From Thermoguttaceae bacterium (GTDB taxonomy: Bacteria > Planctomycetota > Planctomycetia > Pirellulales > Thermoguttaceae): 64,000 nucleotides of DNA. The position numbers were made by a program, and so were the translations under genes. Under the pieces are notes generated by a model, which was not told the DNA's origin, made no database searches, and saw only the letters and a program-made list of their open reading frames with translations. How positions within the stretch are numbered: the first letter of the stretch is position 1; each line of letters begins with the position of its first letter. Below are positions 18,978 to 28,155 of the stretch, one piece after another. The DNA is taken from contig JAFSMO010000029.1 of NCBI GenBank assembly GCA_017447865.1, positions 1 to 64,000 of the forward strand. Direction: 5' to 3'.

Positions 18978-19986
18978 CCTTACAACCTCCATCGCGCTTT
19001 GCACGTACAACGGCGAGCGGTTTCTGCGGGAGCAGCTGGATAGTTACGCCCGGCAGACGCGGCTTCCCGATGAGGTCGTGGTCTGCGACGACGGCTCCAA
19101 AGACCGGACGCTGGAGATCCTGGAGGAGTGGGCCGGCACGGTTCCGTTTCCGGTCCGAATCGTTCGGAACGAGCAGAATCTCGGCTATGCGCAGAACTTC
19201 GGGAAGGCCGTTTCGCTTTGCACCGGCAACGTGATTTTCCTCTCCGATCAGGACGACATTTGGGAGCCGGAAAAGATCGCCGCGATGGTTCGGGAGTTTG
19301 AAAATGACCCGGCTCTTGGGGTTTTAACCTCCGACGGGTCGATCATCGACGCCGAAGGGAAAATCCAAACCGGCAGTGAGTCGGACCTGGCGAACGGTTG
19401 GCGGTACGATGAGGCCGTGGCTTTTGGAGTCGATCAGCCGGTTGACGAGGTCGTCTGCACTCGGGGCTGCGCGACGGCGATTCGCCGGGAGGTTCGCGAG
19501 GTCTTTCTTCCCATTCCGGAGGGGTGGGCGCATGACGTTTGGCTCACCGCGATCGCTCCGTGGTTTTGGAAAACGCGCTTTCTTCCCGGGAAACTTTTTC
19601 GTTACAGGCTTTACGACGCCAATACGTCCACCGCAGGGTCGTACAAGCAGAGAATGGAGCGCATCGCGTGGAAGCGTGCGAATTATTACTGGCACACCGA
19701 AACCCAGTATTGGGCGTGGCTCCCAGCTATCGGACTCCTCAAAGAGCGCATTTTCAGTAACCTGCCGGAGTGTGAGCGCACAAAACCGAGGCGGTTTTTC
19801 AAACGTCTCGAGCGGTATTACTCCTACAGGAGCCGGTCCCAGAGAAACTTCCTGATTTACGGAGTCTTCTGGTTCCTGCTGGTTTTTCAGGGCACCTACT
19901 TCCGATTTCCTTTCCCGTGGAAGTCGATGTTTTACGACTTGAAAACCGGTATAAAATCCACTTTCGTTTCGAAGAAATCATCTTGA
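18967..19986 (+). CDS. GT2-family glycosyltransferase (rhamnosyltransferase-like)
   Basis: 339 residues. SIALCTYNGERFLREQLDSY, VVCDDGSKDRTLEIL and SDQDDIWEPEKI are the GT2 signatures of O-antigen rhamnosyl- and galactosyltransferases. It is a close paralogue of the genes at 25190 and 27168, sharing long blocks such as QTRLPDEV and NLGY. It overlaps the previous gene by 11 bp. Adds one sugar to the cytoplasmic lipid-linked chain; which sugar is unknown. Confidence 0.8.
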   Translation: MTANLTTSIALCTYNGERFLREQLDSYARQTRLPDEVVVCDDGSKDRTLEILEEWAGTVPFPVRIVRNEQNLGYAQNFGKAVSLCTGNVIFLSDQDDIWEPEKIAAMVREFENDPALGVLTSDGSIIDAEGKIQTGSESDLANGWRYDEAVAFGVDQPVDEVVCTRGCATAIRREVREVFLPIPEGWAHDVWLTAIAPWFWKTRFLPGKLFRYRLYDANTSTAGSYKQRMERIAWKRANYYWHTETQYWAWLPAIGLLKERIFSNLPECERTKPRRFFKRLERYYSYRSRSQRNFLIYGVFWFLLVFQGTYFRFPFPWKSMFYDLKTGIKSTFVSKKSS

Positions 19987-20010
19987 ATCCTCCAAACAGG
20001 ACTCTTTTTT

Positions 20011-21072
20011 ATGGGACTTTTACGAAAAATACTCAACCCGCTGGTTCAAAAACTGACCGGAATGATGGACGACCGCGTGCGGTTTTTGGAGGATAAAATG
20101 CTGATCCTGCAGTCCGGTCTGTGGGACGAGGAGTTCTATATTCGTCAGTCGGGCTGGAACCGACGGATGGGGGGGACGCCGCTCGACCATTACCTCACAG
20201 TCGGTTGGAAAAAGGGGCTGAATCCCTCCGAACAGTTCGACGGGAACGCCCTGCTCCGACGCAAGCCGGACCTGCAGATGAACCCGCTCGTTTATTACCT
20301 GCGGTACGGCAAATACCCGCTTGGGAACACTTGCAAGCCGACCGACGAAGGGGTGAAGGCGTACCTGGACGCGAAAGCGAAACGGGCCGCGACGGTCAAA
20401 AAAGTCGTGTACACGTGCATCACGAACGGGTACGACGACCTGGGCGAGATCCGCTGCTACCACTACACCGACCCGGCGTGGGATTACGTCTGCTTCACCG
20501 ACGACGAGGATCTCGTCGCGCAGAAGACGTTCGGCATTTGGGAGATTCGGCCGCTCCAGTTCACCAACCTCGACAAGATCCGCAACGCGCGCCGGCACAA
20601 GATCCTGCCGCACGTTCTCTTCCCGGAGTACGACGAAAGCCTTTGGATCGACGGGAACGTGAACATTTTGACACCGTTCCTGTTCGATGAGATCCGCAAG
20701 CGGGGGACGGACCTCCTGATCCCCGCGCACCCGACGCGCAGCTGCGTTTATGAGGAGTTCGAATTCGTGCAGAAGGCCGGGATCATCGATCCGGAGCTGG
20801 GCCGCCGCCAGATGGAAGAATACAAAAAGGCGGGTTTCCCGAAAGGTTACGGCCTTCAGGAGACCAACCTCGTGTACCGCCGCCACCACGAGCCGGGGGT
20901 CATTGCCGTCATGGACGAGTGGCTTTACTGGATCGAAAACTACACGCAGCGGGATCAGCTGAGCCTTTCGTTCGCGCTTTGGAAGAATCACCGCCAGGTC
21001 GCGGATTTTACCATTCCAAACGCCCGGACCGATGATGTGAATTACTGCGTTTTCGCTCATAAAGGAAAATAA
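20011..21072 (+). CDS. DUF616-type glycosyltransferase-like protein
   Basis: 353 residues. A helical N-terminal region (1-125) contains motifs common in capsule proteins (DEEFYIRQSGW, PLDHYLTVGW), followed by a DUF616 domain with KVVYTCITNGYDDL, YVCFTDDEDL, NARRHKILPH, YDESLWIDGN and a late QRDQLSL. DUF616 (TOD1/MUCI70-like) is treated as a glycosyltransferase-like fold and is common in bacterial surface-polysaccharide loci. Same operon direction, 24 bp after the previous gene. The N-terminal region may bind the acceptor; that is a guess. Confidence 0.7.
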   Translation: MGLLRKILNPLVQKLTGMMDDRVRFLEDKMLILQSGLWDEEFYIRQSGWNRRMGGTPLDHYLTVGWKKGLNPSEQFDGNALLRRKPDLQMNPLVYYLRYGKYPLGNTCKPTDEGVKAYLDAKAKRAATVKKVVYTCITNGYDDLGEIRCYHYTDPAWDYVCFTDDEDLVAQKTFGIWEIRPLQFTNLDKIRNARRHKILPHVLFPEYDESLWIDGNVNILTPFLFDEIRKRGTDLLIPAHPTRSCVYEEFEFVQKAGIIDPELGRRQMEEYKKAGFPKGYGLQETNLVYRRHHEPGVIAVMDEWLYWIENYTQRDQLSLSFALWKNHRQVADFTIPNARTDDVNYCVFAHKGK

Positions 21073-21167
21073 CAGCACCGTAGTTACTCCATTACGCTCT
21101 GAAAAGCGCCTGTACCATTTCACGTCCGAAGTTTTATTTGTAATTGATTTGCACGAAAGATAAACCC

Positions 21168-22901
21168 ATGGAAAACTTTAAGGCCCATTTCCGTTACGGA
21201 GTATTGCTGGTTTCGGCCTTTTTTTTCTTTCTTTCAACTGCCGCCGTTCCGCTTGTCTGGCTGATTCCATCAGAAATCGCAATTATGGCGGTGATGATGT
21301 GGCTCCTCCGGAAAGAAGGGAAGAAAGAAAGGAAAATGAATATTGGGCTTCGTGCCTGGCTGGGCCTTATGGATTTGACGTCCATTTTTTACCTTTCGGG
21401 CTTTTTTCCATCTCTTTATCCTTCCGTAATTGAAAAAGAAGCTTCCTTTTGGGGAAATCACGTGCCCTGGTTTTCCTCGTGGCCGATTTCTCCCTGCACT
21501 CTGTTTATATGCTTCGCCTCCATTCCGTTCGTTCATTGGGCGATGGGCTGGATTTTATACTGGGCGGAACCTGAGATCAAAGCGTTTTTCGGTCGATTTT
21601 CGAAAACGGAAGCGGCCTGTTCTATTCTGCTCTTTGTGACGTTGGCGTGCGGAATTGCGTTGGGCTCAAAGGAAACAAGTGTTTGGATCGCGCCGTTAGA
21701 TCCAACTGCTGAAAAAAATGAGGAATCATTTATTGGAATAGCCCCCTGGAATCCGGAAGGGTTACGAACTGATGTGATTATATCAAGTGATTGTCGTTCC
21801 TTCACTTCTTTTCGTTATTCCTGTTATCTGAACATTTTCCGCCATCCGTTTTATTCGATCGCACTGTTTCCCTTCCTCCCGTTTTTCCTCATTTTAACTG
21901 GGGTTTTGTGGCTCTGTGGGTTTGGTGTGTGGTTTTACTCCGGGGCATTGGCGATGGCGTGGCTCCAAATTGGCTGGTGGGTTTTGGGGGCGGTGTTCCT
22001 CCGGCGGCTGGTCGAAAAGGTCACGGATGTTTTCTTTTCCTATGCGATTTGGGCTTTTTACGCCTTTTCATTCCCGGCCATTTTTACGTTTGTGCCGGAA
22101 CGATTGACTCTCACGCTTTTCACGCTTCTGGCGTTTATTTACTTCCGCCAAATGTCCGCACGATCCGAAAAATCCCGGCTTTCAGCGTTTGATTTTGCCC
22201 TCGCGTCTGCGGCAGTCGGTACGACTCTCACGTCCGCGCTGATCCCGGTCTTTTCGATTTGGCAAAACAAAGAATCCGTTCCCGGCTTCCTGAAAGAAAC
22301 CGTGCGGTTCAGCCTGATGGGGATTGTTCTGACGTTTTTCCTGGCTCCGAGTACTTTCGATCTTTCCTATGGGATTTCGGAGTGCTTCAAATGGACTTCC
22401 ATTCCTGGAACCGAAAAAGATCTGCGGAGTTCCAATTGCAATTCTCACCAGTGCGCGCAATTCCTGAATTTTCTCGCCGGAAACCTGTTCCCGCCGGACG
22501 TTTATGCAGATGCAAATGGTTTGCATCCTGTGACTTCAGCGTCCATCAAACCCTTTTATCTGTGGCTTGGTGGTCTGATTGGAGTTTTGTCTTTCCTGGG
22601 TTTCCGGGCGTTTCGGAAGTCGGAGTTCGTGCAAGTGGCTTTCGTTTGGTTCCTGACGTCGGTTTTTCTGTTGGGGATCCTTGGATTTGGTTCCCGACTT
22701 AACGAAATGCTCCTGTATGTTTCCTATTTTTCGTGGGCGATCCTGCCGCTGTCTCTACTTCCTGCTTACAGACTGTTTGGGACCCATAAAAAGCTGGCTT
22801 CCGTGACCGTGCTGCTTCTCGCAGTCGTTTCTTTCGGTTTGAATGTCTCCATCTTTGTAAGTGTCGTTCAGCACGGGATGGGTCATTTTATTGTGCCTTA
22901 A
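21168..22901 (+). CDS. multi-pass membrane protein, possible GT-C glycosyltransferase or polymerase
   Basis: 577 residues with about ten hydrophobic segments (for example YGVLLVSAFFFFLSTAAVPL near the N-terminus). There is a soluble loop near residue 185 and a larger one near 430-460 containing NSHQCAQFLNF. I recognise no family motif; the topology and place in the cluster suggest a GT-C-type transferase or an assembly protein, with only weak support. The ATG at 21168 is chosen because the only upstream in-frame start is a TTG at 21144; the ribosome site is poor for both. Base composition is more AT-rich than the flanking transferases. Confidence 0.5.
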   Translation: MENFKAHFRYGVLLVSAFFFFLSTAAVPLVWLIPSEIAIMAVMMWLLRKEGKKERKMNIGLRAWLGLMDLTSIFYLSGFFPSLYPSVIEKEASFWGNHVPWFSSWPISPCTLFICFASIPFVHWAMGWILYWAEPEIKAFFGRFSKTEAACSILLFVTLACGIALGSKETSVWIAPLDPTAEKNEESFIGIAPWNPEGLRTDVIISSDCRSFTSFRYSCYLNIFRHPFYSIALFPFLPFFLILTGVLWLCGFGVWFYSGALAMAWLQIGWWVLGAVFLRRLVEKVTDVFFSYAIWAFYAFSFPAIFTFVPERLTLTLFTLLAFIYFRQMSARSEKSRLSAFDFALASAAVGTTLTSALIPVFSIWQNKESVPGFLKETVRFSLMGIVLTFFLAPSTFDLSYGISECFKWTSIPGTEKDLRSSNCNSHQCAQFLNFLAGNLFPPDVYADANGLHPVTSASIKPFYLWLGGLIGVLSFLGFRAFRKSEFVQVAFVWFLTSVFLLGILGFGSRLNEMLLYVSYFSWAILPLSLLPAYRLFGTHKKLASVTVLLLAVVSFGLNVSIFVSVVQHGMGHFIVP

Positions 22902-23035
22902 TGTCGGTTTTGGTTGCTCAAAGAAGCAAAATCGTCTTTTGGACGGAACTGAAAACGCAAGTGAGCCGGGACCATTTTAATATTTTTTCTCACGTAAAAA
23001 AGGGGCTTTGAAGGTCCTCTTACTTCTTTTTTGGC

Positions 23036-23063
23036 TTGACAGAATGGTCTCCGGCCGTATAAT
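23036..23063 (+). promoter_or_regulatory. consensus sigma-70 promoter
   Basis: TTGACA (23036-23041), a 16-bp spacer and TATAAT (23058-23063), 51 bp upstream of the DUF2341 gene. It shows that this gene has its own transcription start within the polysaccharide cluster. Confidence 0.8.
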
Positions 23064-23113
23064 GAGGTTTTTCGTTGGTTTTCCCCCCTCTTTCACCCAG
23101 GAAAGGACTCATT

Positions 23114-24136
23114 ATGGATTTCTACCGTGACATCACTTTCGTCGCTCCGACCGCATCACTCACCAATTTCCCGGCCCTTGTTCGGATTCGGAACGACCAG
23201 ATGAAAAAACGCATTTCCTCGACGTATGGCTACGACGTGGCTTTCAAGCAAAATAATACAAACCTGCCATTCGAGCTGGACTACTACGACTCCACAACCG
23301 GTTCAGGCGCGTGGTGGGTCCAGATCCCATCCTTGCCGACCGGGAGTTCCACCACGATTCGTATGGTTTACGGCGATTCCTCCATCACCACCAATCAGAG
23401 CAGCCCCTCGACAGTCTGGAGCGGCTACGAATATGTGTATCACTTCGCCGACCTGAACAACATGGCCTCTTCAGTTGGCAATTACACGATCACCCAGTCG
23501 GGAACCGTTTCTTTTGCTGACGTTTCCCTGGTGTCCAACGTCCTGACCGGGAGAGGCATGCGCTATCTGGTAACATCGGGTTATGGTGATAACGTAGCCT
23601 GTTTGAATTTGTCCGGTCACCTGGAAACACGCTCGTTCACGATGACTTTATGGGGCACTACCAATGTAATTCCGACCCAAAGTTCCTTTGTTCGGGCACG
23701 AAGTGGATGGTGGAATTATGGGATTTTGTTATCGAGTGGCAATTTAACACATTACGCCGGAGCAGCCGAGAAGACCGTTGCGCTCACCTCCACAGGGGGG
23801 TTGTATGTCTATGGCGCCGGAACTCAGGGTGACAATATGACTTGGGTTTTGAATGGCGTCGCCCAGGATACTTCAGGATGTTCGACAAACTGGGCACGTT
23901 GGGATGATGCCTCCATGATTATGACAGGAACAAGTGTGGCCAGCCCGACGGAATTCATTTTTGACGAGCTGCGCTTTTCAACCACAACTTATCGCTCCCA
24001 GGATTGGATGTTATATGAACAGAATCAGGTAATACATCATAACGACTATACGACATACGGGAATGAATATCATTCTGGCGGAACTCCAGTGGCAGACTTC
24101 ATGCCATGGATGCGCCAGCACCCCCTACTCGACTGA
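23114..24136 (+). CDS. DUF2341-domain beta-sandwich protein
   Basis: 340 residues. The first 110 residues match DUF2341 (FYRDITF, FPALVRIRNDQ, FELDYYD, WVQIPSLP, RMVYGD); the rest is a LamG/concanavalin-like sandwich ending in FDELRFSTTTYRSQDWMLYEQNQ, the usual end of such domains. Such modules normally occur in long exported proteins. Here the pair stands alone without a signal peptide, so it may be a truncated relic, be exported by another route, or act inside the cell. A good ribosome site (AAAGGA) and a consensus promoter argue that it is expressed. A hairpin follows its stop. Confidence 0.65.
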   Translation: MDFYRDITFVAPTASLTNFPALVRIRNDQMKKRISSTYGYDVAFKQNNTNLPFELDYYDSTTGSGAWWVQIPSLPTGSSTTIRMVYGDSSITTNQSSPSTVWSGYEYVYHFADLNNMASSVGNYTITQSGTVSFADVSLVSNVLTGRGMRYLVTSGYGDNVACLNLSGHLETRSFTMTLWGTTNVIPTQSSFVRARSGWWNYGILLSSGNLTHYAGAAEKTVALTSTGGLYVYGAGTQGDNMTWVLNGVAQDTSGCSTNWARWDDASMIMTGTSVASPTEFIFDELRFSTTTYRSQDWMLYEQNQVIHHNDYTTYGNEYHSGGTPVADFMPWMRQHPLLD

Positions 24137-24144
24137 ATGAACGC

Positions 24145-24175
24145 GCAGGTTCCCTGACCCAAACGGGGAACCTGC
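24145..24175 (+). terminator. terminator-like hairpin
   Basis: GCAGGTTCCC (24145-24154) pairs with GGGAACCTGC (24166-24175). No T-run follows, because the -35 element of the next promoter starts three bases later, so termination would be weak or the hairpin may serve another purpose. Confidence 0.5.
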
Positions 24176-24177
24176 CC

Positions 24178-24206
24178 TTGACATCCTGTTTACTTTATGT
24201 TAAAAT
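24178..24206 (+). promoter_or_regulatory. predicted sigma-70 promoter
   Basis: TTGACA (24178-24183), a 17-bp spacer and TAAAAT (24201-24206), 40 bp upstream of the methyltransferase gene. The -35 abuts the hairpin of the upstream gene. Confidence 0.75.
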
Positions 24207-24245
24207 AGGGATGTTTGTTATGAAACTTTAACCAGGAGGTGTTTT

Positions 24246-25181
24246 ATGGAATGTCGAATTTGTCATAATGTCGAAAACAATTCCGAGGCCATTTTCACGG
24301 AGTATGAAATGGGACTTCACGAAGATTTCCGATATTTTCGCTGTTCCCGCTGTGGCTGCGTACAAATCGCTGAGCAACCTGAGGACATGAGCCGGTATTA
24401 CTCCTCCGATAAATACTACTCGTTCAATTCCTTGAATTCGTACAAAAAACGTCCATTTAGGGAACGATGGATAGACAAACACTTTTATCAATACGCTTTC
24501 TGGAAAAGAGGGAAAATCGGCGCGATCCTTCACTTGAAAGAAGTAAACAGGTCTTTTTCCTGGATTAGTAAACTCCACTGGAATGCGGAATCCTCCATCC
24601 TTGATGTCGGCTGCGGAGATGGGAAATTGTTGTACATTATGCGAGACTGTGGTTTCAAGGATCTTACAGGTGCAGACCCTTTTATTGAAAATGAAGTTCG
24701 AGATGGAAATTTGTCTATTCTGAAAAAAAGACTGGACGAGATTGACCGTAAATTCGATGTTGTAATACTCAGTCATTCCATGGAACATGTATTTGACCAA
24801 AATGCACTCGTAAAGAGCATTTATAATGTTTTGAAGGATGACGGAATTGCAGTGATTCGTTTGCCGCTTTTTTCGGATTTCCTGTACCAGAAGTTCGGAA
24901 AATATACGCAAAGCCTGGTTCCTCCAAGACATTTTTATTTGCATACACTTGATAGCATTAATCGTTTATTTGCAAGCGCGAATTTGCAGGCAGTTGAAAT
25001 TATGCAGGATCCGCATTTATGGGGGTTTATGACTTCAGAAAGAAATCGATCTCGAGAAACTGGTACCCCTCAAACACCTTGGCAAATGCTGCTTCCCATA
25101 TACCATGAAATGTGTGATAAATATAAAGCGGACTGTTACATGTTCATAGTGCAAAAGAAACCAGAAGTTCGCCCACTGTAG
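24246..25181 (+). CDS. zinc-ribbon SAM-dependent methyltransferase
   Basis: 311 residues. An N-terminal zinc site is formed by CRICHN and CSRCGC. A class I methyltransferase domain follows, with SAM-binding ILDVGCGDGKLL and a post-motif SHSMEHVFDQ. It probably methylates a sugar or chain end in the polysaccharide pathway, as related C-methyltransferases and terminal methyltransferases do; the target is inferred from context only. A strong ribosome site (AGGAGG) precedes the ATG. The gene is clearly AT-richer than the flanking transferases. Nine bases separate it from the next gene. Confidence 0.75.
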   Translation: MECRICHNVENNSEAIFTEYEMGLHEDFRYFRCSRCGCVQIAEQPEDMSRYYSSDKYYSFNSLNSYKKRPFRERWIDKHFYQYAFWKRGKIGAILHLKEVNRSFSWISKLHWNAESSILDVGCGDGKLLYIMRDCGFKDLTGADPFIENEVRDGNLSILKKRLDEIDRKFDVVILSHSMEHVFDQNALVKSIYNVLKDDGIAVIRLPLFSDFLYQKFGKYTQSLVPPRHFYLHTLDSINRLFASANLQAVEIMQDPHLWGFMTSERNRSRETGTPQTPWQMLLPIYHEMCDKYKADCYMFIVQKKPEVRPL

Positions 25182-25189
25182 GTCCGAAA

Positions 25190-26260
25190 ATGGCAAGATC
25201 CACCGTTTCCATCGCGATGTGCACCTATAACGGAGCGCGTTTTTTGCAGGAGCAGCTTGACAGTTTTACCGCTCAAACTCGCCTCCCGGACGAAGTCGTG
25301 ATTTGTGATGACGGTTCGACGGACAAAACTCTGGAAATTCTGGAAGCATGGGTCCGGAATGTTCCTTTTGAGGTGCGTATTTTCAGGAACGAGAAAAATC
25401 TGGGGTTCGCGCAGAATTTCGGAAAAGCGATCTCTCTCTGCACGAAAAATGTGATTTTCCTTTCTGACCAGGACGATGTTTGGGAACCTGAAAAAATCTC
25501 CGTCATGATGGTTCCTTTTGAGGACCGGCCGGAAGTTGGTGTCGTTTCCTCGGGGGGATTTATTATTGATGAAAACGGGAAAAGATTGAACGATCAGGAA
25601 TGGCGACTGGCGCAGAACTGGTTCTACGACGAAACCACGGCGTATTGTGTCTTTCAGCCAAAATTGACCGACTGTTTCCCACGTGGCTGTGCATCCGCGT
25701 TTCGAGCTTCCTTGCGTGATATTTTACTTCCGATTCCTCCTCATTGGAGTCATGATCTCTGGTTGAACGTCATTTACCGATGCCGTTTTCAGGGGTGCTT
25801 TCTCCCCACTCCATTGTTTTCGTATCGGATTTATACGGGAAATACGACTAGCGGGTCTTTCGAGTCCCGTCTGAAGCTGATGGACCATAAAAAGCAGATT
25901 TTCCACTGGAACGCTGCTTCCCAATATTGGGCAAACGAGGCGCTCATCTCGGAATTTGAGGAGCGGATTGGCAAACTTGAACCCACGCCTTATGTTCAGC
26001 GGTGTATTCGTTATTTGGCCAACAACCGAAAGCACTTTCCGAACCGGTCAAGGGTCCAGAGGAACGCGATCCTGTTTTTTCCACTGTTTTTGCTCGAAAT
26101 CGTAACGGGACATTACTTTCAGCACTATGCACCTTGGCATGCGATTTTCCATGATTTGAGGGTAGGATTTTGCAACGGTCTCAACCCTGTCACCTTTGCG
26201 AAGAATTTGTACGGCATTGGGAAAAAAATAAAGGAAAAAAGCCAAACAAAGAAATCATGA
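25190..26260 (+). CDS. GT2-family glycosyltransferase (rhamnosyltransferase-like)
   Basis: 356 residues, close paralogue of the genes at 18967 and 27168: SIAMCTYNGARFLQEQLDSF, VICDDGSTDKTLEIL, and SDQDDVWEPEKI as the Asp motif. A C-terminal hydrophobic stretch (ILFFPLFLLEIVTGHY) may anchor it at the membrane. It ends in an ATGA overlap with the next gene, indicating translational coupling. Sugar specificity is unknown. Confidence 0.8.
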   Translation: MARSTVSIAMCTYNGARFLQEQLDSFTAQTRLPDEVVICDDGSTDKTLEILEAWVRNVPFEVRIFRNEKNLGFAQNFGKAISLCTKNVIFLSDQDDVWEPEKISVMMVPFEDRPEVGVVSSGGFIIDENGKRLNDQEWRLAQNWFYDETTAYCVFQPKLTDCFPRGCASAFRASLRDILLPIPPHWSHDLWLNVIYRCRFQGCFLPTPLFSYRIYTGNTTSGSFESRLKLMDHKKQIFHWNAASQYWANEALISEFEERIGKLEPTPYVQRCIRYLANNRKHFPNRSRVQRNAILFFPLFLLEIVTGHYFQHYAPWHAIFHDLRVGFCNGLNPVTFAKNLYGIGKKIKEKSQTKKS

Positions 26261-27171
26261 ATCAACCACTCCTCACCATCGCGGTCTGTACCCGAAAGCG
26301 CCCGGAACTCGTAAAAAAGTGCCTGGAAAGTCTGCTCGTGCAGAAGACGGAAGTCCCGTTTGACGTCGTGGTGGTGGAAAATGACGACCAGCAGGGAAGC
26401 CGCGGAATCATTGAGGAGTGCATTGAAAAAGCCACAAAAATCGGGCTGGAAATGCGCTATTTCTGCGAGCCGGTCCAGAATATTGCGCTCGCGAGGAATC
26501 GGGCGATCCGTGAGTGCCGGGGCGATTTCGTCCTTTTCATCGATGACGACGAAACGGCTGCGGAAGACTGGGTCGAGAAGATGGTCGAGATCCAAAAACG
26601 GACCGACGCCGACGTGGTTCAGGGGACGTGCGAGCCGGTTTTCCCGGACGATTTCCCCGAGCTGTTTCGTCATGGGAGCATTTACCCGTACGAGGCGTTT
26701 ACGGAAGAGTGTGCCCGCGTGCCGGGCGTGACGACGAATTCGACGCTTTACCGGCTGGAGGCGCTTTCCGGACGTGAAAACCCGCTTGACCCGGACTACG
26801 GAACCACCGGCGGGAGCGATTTCGAGCTTTCCCTTTACCTCGACGGGATCGGCAAAACCCAGTACAAAACCGCGCTGGCGAAAGTGTACGAGTTCCAGCC
26901 GCTCAAGCGGGCGAGCTTCCGGTTTTTTGCAGAGAGAAATTTTCGCGAGCACCTGAACACGTACCGGGCCATTCGCAAGCACTGCGGCCGAATGGGGAGT
27001 CTGCGCTTCATCGCCCTGCGCCTCAAGTTGAAGCTCAAAGGTTTGGCCAAAGCGGTCCTCATTTTCCCGTTCCATCCGGCCATTGCGTCGCTCCAGTTTT
27101 CGGAGAATCTGGCGGGGTTGGCGGGTCTGTTTTGTGCTGTACTTGGGCTGAAAAAGAGGGGGTACAAATGA
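26257..27171 (+). CDS. GT2-family glycosyltransferase
   Basis: 304 residues starting MNQPLLTIAVCTRKRPELV; the ATG at 26257 overlaps the previous stop (ATGA). GT-A features: VVVENDDQQGSRG, ALARNRAIRECRGDFVLFIDDDE (the DDD metal motif) and a later GGSDFELSLYL. It is not closely related to its neighbours; it resembles transferases with a C-terminal hydrophobic tail. It overlaps the next gene as ATGA. Sugar specificity is unknown. Confidence 0.8.
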   Translation: MNQPLLTIAVCTRKRPELVKKCLESLLVQKTEVPFDVVVVENDDQQGSRGIIEECIEKATKIGLEMRYFCEPVQNIALARNRAIRECRGDFVLFIDDDETAAEDWVEKMVEIQKRTDADVVQGTCEPVFPDDFPELFRHGSIYPYEAFTEECARVPGVTTNSTLYRLEALSGRENPLDPDYGTTGGSDFELSLYLDGIGKTQYKTALAKVYEFQPLKRASFRFFAERNFREHLNTYRAIRKHCGRMGSLRFIALRLKLKLKGLAKAVLIFPFHPAIASLQFSENLAGLAGLFCAVLGLKKRGYK

Positions 27172-28154
27172 GCAGGATCTCCATCGCGCTTTGCACCTAC
27201 AACGGCGAGAAATTCCTCCGCGAGCAGCTGGAGAGTTTTTCCGCCCAGACGCGCCTGCCTGACGAGGTCATGGTGGGGGACGACTGCTCGACGGACCGCA
27301 CGGTCGGGATCCTCGAGGAGTGGGCGAAAACCGTGCCGTTTCGGGTCGAAATCGTTCGGAACCCGCAGAATCTCGGCTACGAGAAGAACTTCGAGCAGAC
27401 GATGCTCCGCTGCACGGGCGACGTGATTTTCCCCTCGGACCAGGACGACGTTTGGCTTCCCGAAAAGCTCGAAACGATGGTGCGGGCGTTCGACGAAAAC
27501 CCGGATGTTGGGGTCGTGTACTGCGGCCGGACGCTCATCGATCAGGACGGAAACCCGCTTTCGGAGCGCGTGACGGAGCTTTTTAAAATTTACCACCCGG
27601 TCGATTCGAGCTACTTCCTTGCGGACTGGGCGGACGAGCATCCGGACTGCGCGGGCTGCATGTCGGCGCTGCGGCGGTCGGTGATGGAAAAGCTTTTTCC
27701 CTTTCCGAAGCCGTGGGCGCACGATACGTGGGTCTTTACGATGGCGCCGTTCTGCACGAAGCTCAAGACGCTGCGAGTCCCGCTGATGCGTTTCCGGCGG
27801 CACACGACGAACGCGTCGGCGCTGGGGAAAGAGCCGGACTGGGCGAACGGGCGGAACGTGTACTACCTGACGAGCGTGGGCCAGTTTCGCTACCACACGC
27901 CGCTGCGGGAGGATTTACGGAAGCAGTTCGCCAACCAGCCGGACTGCGAGTACAAGACGCGGTATTTGCGCTACCTGGACGCTCAGGAGCGTCATTTCGG
28001 CCGGCGGGTCAAGGTCCAGGACCACTTCATGACGCACTTCTGGCTCGCGTTTTGGGAGCTTCTGCGCGGTGGTTACTGCCAGCACCAGCAGCCGATCCGG
28101 TCGTTTTTGTTTGACGTAAAAGAAGGCCTTTTAAATATTTTCAAAAAGCACTAA
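27168..28154 (+). CDS. GT2-family glycosyltransferase (rhamnosyltransferase-like)
   Basis: 328 residues, third member of the paralogous set with the genes at 18967 and 25190: SIALCTYNGEKFLREQLESF, GDDCSTDRT and SDQDDVWLPEKL. The central WAHDTWVFTM matches WAHDVWLTAI in the paralogue at 18967. The start overlaps the previous stop as ATGA. One base after its stop comes the exporter permease, linking synthesis and export in one transcript. Confidence 0.8.
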   Translation: MSRISIALCTYNGEKFLREQLESFSAQTRLPDEVMVGDDCSTDRTVGILEEWAKTVPFRVEIVRNPQNLGYEKNFEQTMLRCTGDVIFPSDQDDVWLPEKLETMVRAFDENPDVGVVYCGRTLIDQDGNPLSERVTELFKIYHPVDSSYFLADWADEHPDCAGCMSALRRSVMEKLFPFPKPWAHDTWVFTMAPFCTKLKTLRVPLMRFRRHTTNASALGKEPDWANGRNVYYLTSVGQFRYHTPLREDLRKQFANQPDCEYKTRYLRYLDAQERHFGRRVKVQDHFMTHFWLAFWELLRGGYCQHQQPIRSFLFDVKEGLLNIFKKH

Positions 28155-28155
28155 A

